DNA of 64,000 bases from Haematococcus lacustris (taxonomy: Eukaryota; Chlorophyta; Chlorophyceae; Chlamydomonadales; Haematococcaceae), in contig JASKMD010000030.1 of the NCBI GenBank assembly GCA_030144725.1, forward strand, positions 6,471,617 through 6,535,616, in the 5' to 3' direction. The notes beneath the pieces are model-generated. The model searched no databases, was not told where the DNA came from, and saw nothing but the letters and a program-made list of their open reading frames with translations. Of this stretch, positions 44,758 through 55,601 are shown piece by piece. Made by a program: the position numbers and the translations under genes. The number at the start of each line of letters is the position of its first letter. Position 1 is the first letter of the stretch.

Positions 44758-45561
44758 ATGAATCAACACACATCAACCCAATCCCAACTTTTCCAAGTGT
44801 GCAAGCATCTGCATGACAGTCACAGCCCCAACAATGGCGAAGTGCAGAGCAAGCGAGCTCGTGTTGCAGCACAGCCTTGTCGGGCCTCCCTGCCTCTAGT
44901 CATCGACCCTGCAGTCCCCAGCCCTAGCATTGCCACCATCTTCAGGTGCGGGTAGACCTGCAGGCGAGCAGACATAATCATATTCATCGTGGAGCAAGCT
45001 GCTATCTGTTGGTGATCTCACTCAGCTGCAATCGAGCGGTGGCAGGCGAGCCAAGCTGTAGGAGTGGCCACCATGTGGCATGCCTTCTACTTGACGCATG
45101 GCTGTAAACTCTACTTTGTTGTGTGCCTGCCATTTGCACATGCCTTGTATGTGTCAAGGCAAGTTGAGGTTAGCACCCAACTGTACAACTTACTGCAACC
45201 GGGTGTTGTGCCCTTGGTAACACACAGCCCACCCTGCCCCACTCCTCTGCTGCTCCCGCACTTGCTGTCGCCTCCAACCTAACCCTGATGCCTGTGTCCT
45301 GCCTTGCTGTCTCTCTGCTGCCATGCTGCTGCCGCTCTACTGCCACTTTGCTCCCACTGCTGCCACCGCTGCCGGCTGCAGCACCTGGCAGCCCACCTGA
45401 ACAGCCTGAACACTCGAGGCTGGCGGCCTGTTGACACCACGAAGGTGGCAGCAGAGACGTCCACACGCTTGCTGGTGTACACTCCATACGCCCCCCATGA
45501 GTCACTCTTGCCCCTGCGCATCACACCCAGCAGGACAATGCACCTGTGGCAGAAGGGCTAG
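44758..45561 (+). CDS. Hypothetical protein, at least two exons
   Basis: Low-confidence gene. The first exon opens at the ATG 44758 and codes a basic segment (NNGEVQSKRARVAAQP), ending at a donor TTCAG|GTGCGG near 44945. A last exon after GCTGCAG near 45380 reads HLAAHLNSLNTRGWRP, then TSTRLLVYTPYAPHESLLPL, and stops at 45559-45561. No domain recognised. Middle exons (for example around 45030-45190) are possible but unsupported. Confidence 0.3.
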
Positions 45562-45849
45562 GCAAGAAACGAGGGTGACATGGGCGCATGGAGGGTGGTT
45601 GATTTCTTACTGGTACTGCAACCCTTTGCTGTGATGCCGCTTGCAGAACTCCCTCATTTTGGGTCAAGCTAGTGACCAGTCAGCAGCACATCACACAGGC
45701 AGCTGGACTGGTTGGCTGGGCAGGCTGGGCAGGCTGGGCAGGCAGATAGGGCGGTATGCAGGCATATGTGTTGCGCACATCTGGTTGAGGCTGTCTGGCC
45801 CATGCCTGAGTCAGAGCCTAAGGCACATGCGCACACAGTGGGGCGTGGC

Positions 45850-47314
45850 GTGCTGGCCAGTGTTTTTTTTTTAACGCTATATATAGCGATCGCTATAAAA
45901 AGCGACATTTCAGAGGGCTCCGTGCGCTATGGATTGGACCCCTTGCGGACTGTGCTATAGCGCATCGCGTTATAAAAAGTGAACTTTGTACTGCAGCCGC
46001 AGCTCGGCTAAGAGCCGCAATTTGGATAAGCGCCGCAGTCCCGATGGCTGAGGGCCGTGCCCGCCGAGGGTATAGCGATGGTGCCTACTTACAAGCCAGG
46101 GCACACGGTAGCCAAAGCCGTGCCATCTTTGTCGAGGACCTTATGCAGGAGGTGGCCTTGACGGCCAACAAGATCACTGACATGTACTCAGGCCCCTCCC
46201 CCTTCTCTGCACTGGACTTTCCTGAGCTGACAGCCTTCACCAATGTGGCAGGACCTGGCAGCTGCCTGGTGTACAACGGCTCTGGCCATTTGGCATTGCA
46301 GCCGCATGGGAGTGGCAGTATGACAGTGCAATCAGATGAGGCTGACAGTGACAGTGAGGATGAGGAGGAGGTAGGCAGCAGGCAGGCAGCAGCAGACATG
46401 GAGACAACGTTTGGTGAGAATGAAGAGGAGGAGGAAGGCAGTGAGCTAGGCAGTGAGCCAGTGCAGCTGTACGCCATCCCCCCAAAAGGGCGCCGCGCTG
46501 CTTTAGTGCCAGCCAGTGACTTCCAGCAGCATGTCGACAGTGCCAAGCAGGAGCTGGCAGCAACAGCAGATGCTGTGGTACGTGACCTACACAGCCGTTT
46601 CCTCCCACCGGAGCATGCCTAAGGACTGGCTGTTGTGTACGCCCACTACTGGGACAAGCAGCCCAGCGATGAAGACTTCCTTGAGCGCCTGGCCATTGTC
46701 AAGGCCCGGTACTGCATGGACGCGACCCTGGCCAATGGCCAACAAGCGCCAGCCTTGTTGGACCAGCAAAAGCTATCTGCCCAGCAATCAGCATTTGTGG
46801 AAGTCATGCGCTGCCAAGCTGAACACCGTGTGGAGCTAAGCTCAGCAGCAGCCAACCCAGCCAAGGAGACCACCAAGTTGTGGCGCTACCTGGCTGGCCA
46901 ACCCATCACCAAGGCTGACATCTTGGAGTACATCAAGCTGGCAGAGCTTGCTCTGGTCATGACACCAGGCTCAGTGGAGGAGGAGCGCATGTTCTCAGAC
47001 ATGGCTTACCTCAAAGATGACACCCGCAACAGGCTGCAAGAGTGCCACTTGAATGTGTGCGCCTGTGTCTTCAGCAGCAATCAATTTGACACATTCCCAG
47101 ATGAGCGTGCCATTAGCAAGTGGCTGGATAACGCTGCTGTGCGTGGGCGCTACCGCCTTTGATTGGGCCTATTGCTTTGATTTGACATTTTTGTTTTGCG
47201 CTATGGGGCCCAATAGGGTCGCGCTATGAACATGACAGTCCCAATCTCAGCCATGACACTTTGTGCTATGAAATTGGAAAGAGGCCAAATGAAAAAAAAA
47301 ACACTGGTGCTGGC
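45850..47314 (+). mobile_element. hAT-family DNA transposon with TIRs and 8-bp TSD
   Basis: Element 45858-47306 (1449 bases). Terminal inverted repeats are a perfect 15 bases: CAGTGTTTTTTTTTT at 45858-45872 and its complement at 47292-47306, opening with the CAGTG typical of hAT ends. It is flanked by an exact 8-base target-site duplication GTGCTGGC (45850-45857 and 47307-47314), the hAT signature length. Subterminal GCTAT-type motifs occur at both ends. The interior encodes a broken transposase. Too short for a full hAT (usually 600+ codons), so it is an internally deleted copy that would need a helper. Confidence 0.93.
46044..47162 (+). pseudogene. hAT transposase, N-terminally shortened, one in-frame stop
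   Basis: ATG at 46044; a single TAA at 46620-46622 interrupts an otherwise continuous frame that ends at 47160-47162. The first 192 codons include an acidic stretch (DEADSDSEDEEE). After the stop, YAHYWDKQ and the segment LWRYLAGQPITKADILEY, AELALVMTPGSVEEERMFSD, NRLQE match the hAT C-terminal dimerisation domain, where a small residue and ER-(V/M)-FS are hallmarks. The BED zinc finger and first catalytic aspartate region are missing. It fills the inside of the element with intact ends. Confidence 0.85.
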
Positions 47315-47700
47315 ATGAAGCGGTCCTGACTAGGGCTAGGTCCAGACCCACCACTCTGCTCCACTCCTTGGACACACCACGCCTTGAAGTTTATGAGTTG
47401 TTGGGTCAGTTGGGAGTCAGTTGGGTCAGTTGGGTCAATGTGCATTGCAGCAATGCTGACGGGCAAATGTCATGCAGTGATGATGCTGATGCTGACGATG
47501 ATGATGGTGATGATGACGCCGACTTGAGCCGTGTGACTGTGATGGTGATGAGGGCAGGCAAACATGCATCCAGCCTGGCTTAGGCGCTGGGGCGCTGCTG
47601 CTGCTGCTGCTGGTCAGGCGGTGATGAACAGCACATGCGTGCCTCCATCATTCCTCAGCCATCACCACCCAGACCCCGCTCCCGCCCTGCCCCACACAGG
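47315..47700. other. Region without a recognised gene
   Basis: GTTGGGTCAGTTGGG direct repeats at 47399-47438 and a GATGATGCTGATG tract near 47476-47520. No supported exon. Confidence 0.4.
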
Positions 47701-49150
47701 CCGTGTGCTTATCTGGAGCCAGGTCTTACTGGTAAAGCCAGGTCTGCTGGGCCTGTTGGCAGAGCCGTTCAAACTGCCAGCTGCCTCCGTCCAGCTGCAG
47801 ATGCCCCACCACCTGCACCAACACATCCTTGCACCAGGAGTCGCTTAATGGCCCCAGCCCTAGCCCCAGCCCCAGCCCCAGCCCCAGCCCCAGCCCCAGC
47901 CCCAGCCCCAGCCCCGCCAAGGAAGAATGCAGCATGGCTTCCACTATGCACACAGCATGAAGGTGTCTAGGAGAAGCATGAGAGCCAAAAAGCAGGAAAC
48001 GCATGTGCTGCTCTGTTGTCAGCAGCAGCAGCACCATATCATTGCGCTCACCAAGCATGAGATCATGAACCCCTAGTCTCTATGCTTGATCAGAGGGCCA
48101 CTGGCACTGCCAGACCACCCTGCCTGCTGCCCTGCCTGCTGCCCTGCCTGCTGCCCTGCCTGCTGCCCTGCCTGCTGCCCTGCCTGCTGCCCTGCCTGCT
48201 GCCCTGCCTGCTGCCCTGCCTGCTGCCCTGCCTGCTGCCCTGCCTGCTGCCCTGCCTGCTGCCCTGCCTGCTGCCCTGCCTGCTGCCCTGCCTGCTGCCC
48301 TGCCTGCTGCCCTGCCTGCTGCCCTGCCTGCTGCCCTGCCTGCTGCCCTGCCTGCTGCCTGCCTGCTGCCCTGCCTGCTGCCTGCCTGCTGCCCTGCCTG
48401 CTGACCCTCATGGTTGTTGTTAGGTGCCGTTAGCGCCCCAGGTGGGCCCCTGGTCTCTGCTGCTGCCCCTCACCAGCAGGCCAGCTGGGCCACAGGACCA
48501 TCAGGGTAGCTGATGCATCTCAGCACCCCAGAGCAGCCAGGCACCAGTGCCACATGCTGCCGCTGACGCACCTACAGTGGCTGTTGCCTGATCTGCTGTA
48601 AGAGAAATGGTGGTGAATGTGATGGTGTCAGTGGATTGAGGAGTTTAGAAGTGGTGGTTGTGATGGTGGGTTTGGTGCTGCTGCTGCTGCTGGTGGCGGT
48701 CAGGGCGCATCACACTGCACACAACCCGCACCTTGAACTCTTCAGGCGCACCGGACACCATGTCAAACCTGCATGGTGGAAGCCACATGCTGCAATGCTT
48801 GCATCCCATGCAACCCATGCCTTTAATCAATGCGCTGGGAAGATGACGATGGCTGACCGGCAGTTCTTCTGCTTCACGACTTCAGTGACAGGACCCGAGG
48901 CAGCAGCAGCGAGTGGCAGCAGGTGACAGATGGCAGCAGGAAGTCAGCAAGAAGCTGGGAGCAGCAGCAGGCAACTGCCTCGTGACTCACCCTTCCCCTT
49001 GCATTGAGAACCTGTCTGCCTCTGGCGATGCATTTTCAGCCATGCGTTCAAATCGGAGCGTCACGTGGAGCCGGCTGCATGGAATGCAGCAAACTGCAAG
49101 TTGGTTGCTTCTGTTGCAACCCATGTCAACAAACAACCCGCCATGATCCA
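47700..49150 (-). CDS. Unidentified multi-exon gene
   Basis: Several minus-strand segments look coding and have splice signals: about 49090-49030 (RLHVTLRFERMAENASPEAD, donor AG|GTTCTC), about 48895-48840 (EVVKQKNCRSAIVIFPA), about 48775-48700 (CAG|G then FDMVSGAPEEFKVRVV), about 48050-47925 (NDMVLLLLTTEQHMRFLLFG) and 47835-47729 (LDGGSWQFERLCQQAQQTWL, then CA|GTAAGA). I could not fix all phases or recognise the protein. The large CTGCCCTGCCTG and CCCCAG tracts lie in its introns. It is tandem with, and downstream of, the F-box/ARM gene. Confidence 0.35.
47858..47915. repeat. (CCCCAG)n hexanucleotide tract
   Basis: About nine CCCCAG units next to a coding-like segment of the unidentified minus-strand gene. 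On that strand it reads CTGGGG and gives a false Gly-Leu or Ala-Gly repeat. Confidence 0.9.
48115..48402. repeat. 12-bp minisatellite CTGCCCTGCCTG
   Basis: About 23 units. The right-hand end has slipped units lacking three bases. Open in all six frames, so the 110-codon ORFs across it are artefacts. The same unit, as its complement, fills a ureidoglycine aminohydrolase intron at 56786-56930. Confidence 0.95.
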
Positions 49151-49250
49151 GCTCTCCATGCGGGATGCTGCTCTTCACAAACAAACCCTGCCCTAAGTGT
49201 CGCCCTAAAACTTAACCCTGGCCTGAACCCTGACCCAAACCCACACTTTG

Positions 49251-51522
49251 CTAGAAAGAGGGGGATAAAACAGGCAGGCTAGGCTGAGATGAGCCTGACG
49301 TGGCGATGCAGAGGCTGCTCAATGCCCCACCCAGGTCCGTCACCCACTTCATGGACTCCCCTCTTAGGCTGTACTCCTGCAGCTGCCACACAGAGGAGGT
49401 GGGGCAGGTGACGCTGCGGGTGAGGGGCGCCATGTCGGTGAGGCACACCTGCAGCCACCACACAACCATGACGCCCTCCCACTCCTCCTCCCCCTCCTTT
49501 CCCTCCTCCCCTTCCTCCCCCTCGCCATAAGCCTGATGCCCTCCCCCTGCCACCTTGCTCCCTATGCCCTCCCGGCCCTTTGCCCCCTCTGCCACTTGGC
49601 CCGTTGCCCCTCCCCTTCCCCTCTCCTCCCCTCCCCAGCCCCAGCCTGCCCCTGGGTGGCGTCCGCTCACCTCAGGCACTGGGTCTGTAGCCCACAGGTT
49701 GATGAGAGCCCGGGCAGCTTGGTGCACAATGCCTGGGGCATGGCTGCCGTCCAGCTTGTCTGACAGCAGCTTGCCCATGCGGCTCCCCACCTGAAGATAG
49801 GAGCAGACAGCAACAGAATGGCCGGTTATATAAGCCATGGCAGAAACAGCAGTGTAGTTCAATGCCAATGATGATGAAGCTTCAAGGAACTCTGATTGCA
49901 ACACGGCCACTGTGAGGTGCTAGTTGACAGCAAGGTCAGAGTAGGGTCTGGTTACAAATCAGACAGGTTGGCAGCCTCAGCCTTAGCCTCAGCCTCAGCC
50001 TCAGCCTCAGCCTCAGCCTCAGCCTCAGCCTCAGCCTCAGCCTCAGCCTCAGCCTCAGCCTCAGCCTCAGCCTCAGCCTCAGCCTCAGCCTCAGCCTCAG
50101 CCTCTGCTGCCCGTGCTGCCCTGCCCTGCAGCCAGGCCACCCACCACCAGCAACACCTTGGTGTCAGCATCGCCCTGCGCAAGGTTAGCCAACACCTGCA
50201 GGGCCAGGGCCAGGGCAAGCACAGGGCCAGGGCCAGGGCCAGGGGCCAGCACAGGGCCAGGGGCAGGGGCTGAGGGCCAGGGGCAGGGGCTGAGGGCCAG
50301 GGGCAGGGGCTGAGGGCCAGGGGCCAGCACAGGGCCAGGGGCAGGGGCTGAGGGCCAGGGGCCAGCACAGGGCCAGGGGCAGGGGCTGAGGGCCAGGGGC
50401 CAGCACAGGGCCAGGGGCAGGGGCTGAGGGCCAGGGGCCAGCACAGGGCCAGGGGCAGGGGCTGAGGGCCAGGGGCCAGCACAGGGCCAGGGGCAGGGGC
50501 TGAGGGCCAGGGGCCAGCACAGGGCCAGGGGCAGGGGCTGAGGGCCAGGGGCCAGCACAGGGCCAGGGGCAGGGGCTGAGGGCCAGGGGCCAGCACAGGG
50601 CCAGGGGCAGGGGCTGAGGGCCAGGGGCCAGCACAGGGCCAGGGGCAGGGGCTGAGGGCCAGGGGCCAGCACAGGGCCAGGGGCAGGGGCTGAGGGCCAG
50701 GGGCAGGGGCTGAGGGCCAGGGGCAGGGGCTGAGGGCCAGGGGCCAGCACAGGGCCAGGGGCAGGGGCTGAGGGCCAGGGGCCAGCACAGGGCCAGGGGC
50801 AGGGGCTGAGGGCCAGGGGCCAGCACAGGGCCAGGGGCAGGGGCTGAGGGCCAGGGGCCAGCACAGGGCCAGGGGCAGGGGCTGAGGGCCAGGGGCCAGC
50901 ACAGGGCCAGGGGCAGGGGCTGAGGGCCAGGGGCCAGCACAGGGGCTGGGAGCTAGCTGGTGGCCTAAGGCTGGTAGACCTTAGACCCCTGACCAGCCTG
51001 CACCGCCACCTTCACAATGTGTGATGCCCCTGTGACAGGGCCAGATTCATTGCTGCCATTCAAGTCAGTGCGAGGTGACCTGCCCCCGCACCCCAGTCAC
51101 CCCTGCCACCCCTGCCACCCCTGCCACCCCTGCCACCCCCCTACCTGCAGGGCCAGCTCCACCACTGTGGCACTCTCGTTTGCCAGCAGTGCCAGGAGGG
51201 AGCGCAGCCCATCGCCTTGCACCACCACCTGCCTGCATTGAGGCAGCAGGGGCAGAGGCAGGGCGCAGCAGCAGGGCGAAGTGGGGGAGGGCAGGCAGGG
51301 CGAAGCAAGGGGGGTATAGCAGGTTGATGCTGGTCAGTCCGGAGTCAGTTACCCTGTCCATTCCCGTACTGCCCACACTACTTGCCTTGCTGCAGCTGTA
51401 GGCCCACTTCAGGCTGCAGCAGGTTAGGCTGGCTGGGCAGGGTCAGGCTAGGCACGGAGCCTACAGCAGCTCAGCATGATGAACCAGAGTAGCAGCAGTG
51501 GGGCAGAGGCAGGCTGAGCAGC

Positions 51523-51568
<46 letters not shown>

Positions 51569-54500
51569 CTCACCGCCTGCCCTTGTCACAGGTGTTGTCT
51601 GTACAGAGGCCCATGTAGCGAAGGGCTAGCTGCAGCTCAGCACGATGCAGGGACCCGGACACGGAGCGGGGGTTGTGGTGGTCCTTCAGCCACTGCAGCA
51701 GCTGCACCGCAAGCTGCCAGCCCTGCGGCAAATCACGCAAGCAGCAGGCAGCGGGCAGCAGAAAATGGCAACAGGCAGGCAATGCGTATAAACAGCAGGC
51801 AGCAAGGCAGCAGGCAACAAAGCAGCAGGCAGCGGATAAACGGCAACAGGCAGTGGGCAGCCCTGACCTGCTAAGGTCTGCCTCCCTGCCTGCCTGACAA
51901 CCCCTTCGCTCGGTTGCTTGCTCGGCCCACGCCAGCCTCTCCCTCCTGAGGGGTTGGTCCACTCCCCCAAGCCCCGCCTCCCGTATCCTGATCAAGCTAC
52001 CCAAGCAAGCTGTGGCGTGTCCGCTGGCAGACTGGTGAGAAAGACTGCTGGCTGCTTCTTCGCTTGTTTCCCACCACAAGAGTGATGAGGCAGCATATGG
52101 TCACACTGCTGCAGCAGTCACGTTGTGGTTCTACCCTAGACAGGGCCTCCAACTAACGATTACCAGCCTTATCTTTCAGCTGGTACAGTATATGGAGTAT
52201 ATATATATGTATAGAATTGTATATACATGTACAATACTATACATATATATATATATGGAGTATCTTTCAGCTGGTACAGTATATGGAGTCACAAGGTCAC
52301 ATTTGTCACCAGTGCGTGCTTGTGGTGCAGTAGCATGTGATGTAAAGGGATGCGTCTTGTCGCTGAGGCCTGTGGTAGGCTGTGGGGCCCTTCATCACGC
52401 TGCGACTCACCAACGCCCTGTCCTTGCAAATGCGGCGCCACTCGTTGTTCGCCAGGGGGCCCCTGTGGCCAGGGCAGCTGGGGAGAAGCTGCTCGGCAGC
52501 TTCTCCCCAGCTGCTTTCTGACAAAGCGTCCTTGGCAATGCTTGGCTGCCCCTCTGGCTGCACCAGCCCTGATTCAGGGTGGCTGCTCCTGCTGCCTGTG
52601 TCCATAGGGTGCGTGCCCACATTGTTGCCCACACTGATGCTGCTGCTCCTGCCATTGCTGCTGCTGCTGCTGCCAGGTGGATGTTGTTGAAGCAAGGGGG
52701 GCTGTGGCGCTGTAGAGGTATGGACATGTGGTAGTGCAAGGCTGGTGGTGGGAGGGCAGCTGGCCACACTGCCCCTCATCACGTCCCCCTGATAGGGATC
52801 AGGCAAGGCAGTTGCAGCTAAGGGATATGATGCGATGTGCACAGCTAAGCACCACCATCCCTATAACGCAGAGAAAACATATGAGCAGCAGCAGCAGTGA
52901 CAGCAGCAGTAGTGACAGTAGCAGCAGTGACAGCAGCAGCAGCAGCAGCAGCAGTGACAGCAGCAAGAGCAGTAGTGACGGTAGCAGCAGTGAAAGCAGC
53001 AGAACACACGAGGGGTTAGGAATCACAGACCCACAGCGCTGGCCCGCCTACCTGGTTCATGGTGGGTGGGGTAAGGTGGGGTGGGTGAGCCCCCAGCCCC
53101 ACAGCTGCCTGATTGCTGAGTTCACCAGCCACCACGGCCGTGGCCCCGAGCATGTTGGCATCAGGGGCTTCCCAGCCTGCTTCCCCGCCAGGCTCTGACC
53201 TTCCTGAGGGTTGCACTGGAGGCAGCACCACCTGTAGGCACTGTGCCATGTTGCTACCAGCAGCAGCAGGGGGGGATGTGCGGCTGGGGGCGGGGCCGGG
53301 GTCAAGGCGGACAGATGAGCCTGGGCCTGAGCCTGGGCCTGAGCCTGGGCCTGAGCCTGGGCCTGAGCCTGGGCCTGAGCCTGGGCCTGAGCCGGGCGTG
53401 GCACAGGTTGCAGCCTGCCCTCCCCTTTCACTTGACACTTGTTGAGGAGGTGCGGAGCAGCCGGGGATGGACACCCCTGTCAGCTGTGGGTGACGCCCAA
53501 AGTGCCCCATGGCTGCATGGGCATTGGACCAGCCCGGCTTGCTGCTGCCTCCGCCACCGCCACCAACCCCGCCGACCAAGCTGCCGGTGTTGCGACCGGC
53601 GCTACTGCGACCGGTGCTGCTGCCCGGGCTTGAGCCAAGGTTACCCGGCGAAGAGTTTTTCGGCGGCGATCCCATGCCCGGCAGCTCAGCCAACAGGCAG
53701 GTGTCGAGGCGGATCACGCTGTGAGGGTCACTCGACGTCACACCCCAGTCGCGCCGGCATCGCATCTCCCACCCAAGCTCGTCGCTATTAACGACCTGCT
53801 GCAGGCGCCAGCAGGTCTGCGGCCACGCAGGCAACGAGACAACTTCTGGCAAGTCTTTCTTTTCTGCTCGTTCTAGTCTGACATCATGGCTAGCTCATTG
53901 TCATCGTGTACAGCTGCGGGCAGTAACTTGTAATGCATGAATGACAGAGCAAGTCACAGAAATGCCATATGCGGCAAATGTCCATGTGGGCACATGTTTG
54001 CATGTGTTTGCATGTGTTTGCATGCACTCCCCTCCCACCCAATCATACCTGAGCAAGGGCACAGGCACTGCTGCAGTCCTGGCGTTGGGCCAGCATTGTA
54101 AGGCAATCGTCAGGAAGGTCCAACAGCTGCCTGTCTTTGACCACTTTGGGGGCTGGTACGGTAGGGGACTGCAGTGGCAGAGGTGGTAGGCAGGGGGTGG
54201 TGTGCAGGAGGCGCAGGGAATAAGGAGGAGGGGTTGGGGGCAGGGCAGGGGTGGGATGGCCGGGGTTAGGGGCAGGGGTGGGTTGGGGCTGGGGAGCAAA
54301 GAGGATGAGGTTGAGCCCATGCTTCTCCCCACCCTGATTTGCTCCTCCTCCATGCGCTGCATGTTGGCCATGGATTGGTTGACACTGGCCATGTGCAGCT
54401 GGATGGATGCGGCTCGGGCCAGGATCTCTGCGGTGAGCCGCTTGGCACGCAGCACCTCATCCATGAGGAGCCTGTGAACCACAAGCTGTGCGGGACCATC

Positions 54501-55360
54501 TATGCATGAGCCCTCCTACCCCTGGCTGCAGGGGCTAGTCAGGCAGGCCAGGTACTTGCCAGCAGGGGCCCGAGGACGCCAGACCAGCCACAAGGCAGCA
54601 CACTCATTGCAGCAGGCCAGACTAACAAGAAATGAAGAAAGAAATGAAGAAAGAAAGGAAGAAAGGAAGAAAGACTACACCCTCGCCATCGGGCCCTCCC
54701 ACCAGCAGCAGATCAGCCTGACCTGATGAATGACCAAGGTGTCACCTGGTCTCAGGGCCCTGGCTTGAGTCAAGAGCTAAAGTGCGCTGCAGCAAGGGTG
54801 GTACCGGCTACGCTGACCCTGCACAGCAAGCAGCGCTTCTTTGACCTGCTGCCCTAGCTGGGGTTAGGGTTAGGGTTAGGCACCTGTTAAATGGTCTGTT
54901 TAAGGGGCTGTTCCAGCGGGAGGGAAGGCAAGTGCCAGACAGGCTAGGAGTGGATGAGTGAGTATGGTTGCTGCTGGAGCCAGTGCAATGGATGTGACGG
55001 CAAGGTTGCAGGCCACCCTTAAGAGTATGGAGTTGGCCACATGCCTGCTTACAATCAAGATGACGAGTTCTGGGCAGGGGGTCTAGGTGGTATCAGGGAA
55101 GACGTATGGGTGCCTGGAGGAGAGCAACACACAGGCTTGCCTCCAAGCACGTCCAGGCGTGCGTTGTGCCCAGGGCGGGAGCTTGAGCAAGAGGATGGTC
55201 GTACCTCCATGCGGCACCTCGATTGGTCAAGTTCACGCGCTATAAGAAAGTCCAGATAATGCATCGTGGAGAAGTCCGATCCCTGGTCTCCCAAGGATAA
55301 TCTTGGACAGGGGGTATTCGGACATCTCACACATTCTTTCGCGAAAACATCGAAGGCCAT
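49251..55360 (-). CDS. F-box / armadillo-repeat protein
   Basis: Likely the substrate receptor of an SCF ubiquitin ligase. Probable first exon 55360-55205 (MAFDVFAKECVRC..). Then 54471-54333 (coiled coil VLRAKRLTAEILARAAS), 54126-54049 plus 53816-53052, which together form the F-box (LLDLPDDCLTMLAQ ... TCWRLQQVVNSDEL, MRCRRDWGV) and a Gly/Ser/Pro linker. A segment of about 52810-52411 ends NNEWRRICKDRAL. ARM-type helices follow: 51722-51574 (WQLAVQLLQWLKD), 51232-51145 (LRSLLALLANESATVVELAL), 50195-50157 (VLANLAQGDADTK), 49790-49671 (HQAARALINLWATD). The last exon is 49448-49251. The joins 54333/54126, 54049/53816, 51574/51232, 51145/50195, 50157/49790 and 49671/49448 keep frame. The link to the first exon needs a further small exon. 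The combination recalls ARABIDILLO-type proteins. Confidence 0.75.
49970..50103. repeat. (AGCCTC)n hexanucleotide tract
   Basis: About 21 AGCCTC units in the F-box/ARM intron between the exons ending at 50157 and starting at 49790. Confidence 0.95.
50204..50945. repeat. 38-bp minisatellite in F-box/ARM intron
   Basis: Roughly 18 copies of a GC-rich 38-base unit containing GGGCCAGCACAGGGCCAGGG and GGGGCTGAGGGCC, with some short-unit variants. It lies between the exons 51145 and 50195. On the minus strand all three frames are open throughout, because 38 is not a multiple of three and no frame contains a stop. Confidence 0.95.
52170..52289. repeat. AT palindrome flanked by 29-bp direct repeats
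   Basis: Direct repeats at 52170-52198 and 52261-52289 (both contain CAGCTGGTACAGTATATGGA). Between them is an AT-rich inverted repeat with perfect 14-base arms (52201-52214 and 52237-52250). It lies in a presumed intron of the F-box/ARM gene. Confidence 0.85.
52880..53002. repeat. (AGC)n / AGTGACAGC microsatellite
   Basis: Imperfect AGCAGCAGTGAC repeats in the F-box/ARM intron downstream of the donor at 53051. The long Ser or Leu frames across it are not coding. Confidence 0.9.
53322..53397 (-). repeat. 12-bp coding repeat (Gly-Ser-Gly-Pro)
   Basis: Six tandem 12-base units within the F-box exon 53816-53052 code for GSGP on the minus strand. Being in phase, the repeat can change copy number without breaking the frame. 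Confidence 0.85.
54859..54880 (+). repeat. Short interstitial TTAGGG run
   Basis: About three tandem TTAGGG units (GGGTTAGGGTTAGGGTTAGG). Too short to be a telomere; an interstitial telomere-like site within the presumed 5' intron region of the F-box/ARM gene. Confidence 0.7.
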
Positions 55361-55601
55361 GCCGCAATCAGTGGCAACTAGCAGCAGCTGTCGTTTGAGC
55401 TTATGGCGAGTGCTATGATACAGGTTCTGGGTTTCACGCTTGCGGCACTCGCGGTGTGCGTCGTTGGCGACGATGGCAGTTGTGCGGGCTGCGCTGGTAG
55501 TTGCAGTATCAGTTCACTCGGACATGCAAACTAGGCATCGGCTACCTCCGCCGCAGGCAAGAGCACGCCAGCAGTGCAAGCTGACTACTCACTCGTCTTA
55601 G
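55361..55601. promoter_or_regulatory. Bidirectional promoter, F-box/ARM and ureidoglycine aminohydrolase
   Basis: Only 241 bases separate the two divergent ATGs (55360 minus, 55602 plus). No obvious TATA box. An alternative upstream plus-strand ATG (55403, MASAMIQVLGFTLAALAV) is followed by an in-frame stop at 55531 and is therefore not part of the enzyme. Confidence 0.45.

Noticed and set aside
48115..48402. CRISPR-like array
   Set aside because: Units are directly adjacent with no spacers; it is a plain 12-base minisatellite in a eukaryotic intron.
49952..50940. Three minus-strand frames of 250-316 codons rich in Pro/Leu/Ala/Trp
   Set aside because: All come from one 38-base minisatellite in the F-box/ARM intron; no start, domain or splice support.
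55403..55533. Upstream signal-peptide-like ORF as the UGLYAH start
   Set aside because: The frame ends at an in-frame stop before the conserved enzyme; the ATG at 55602 gives a continuous signal peptide and mature enzyme.
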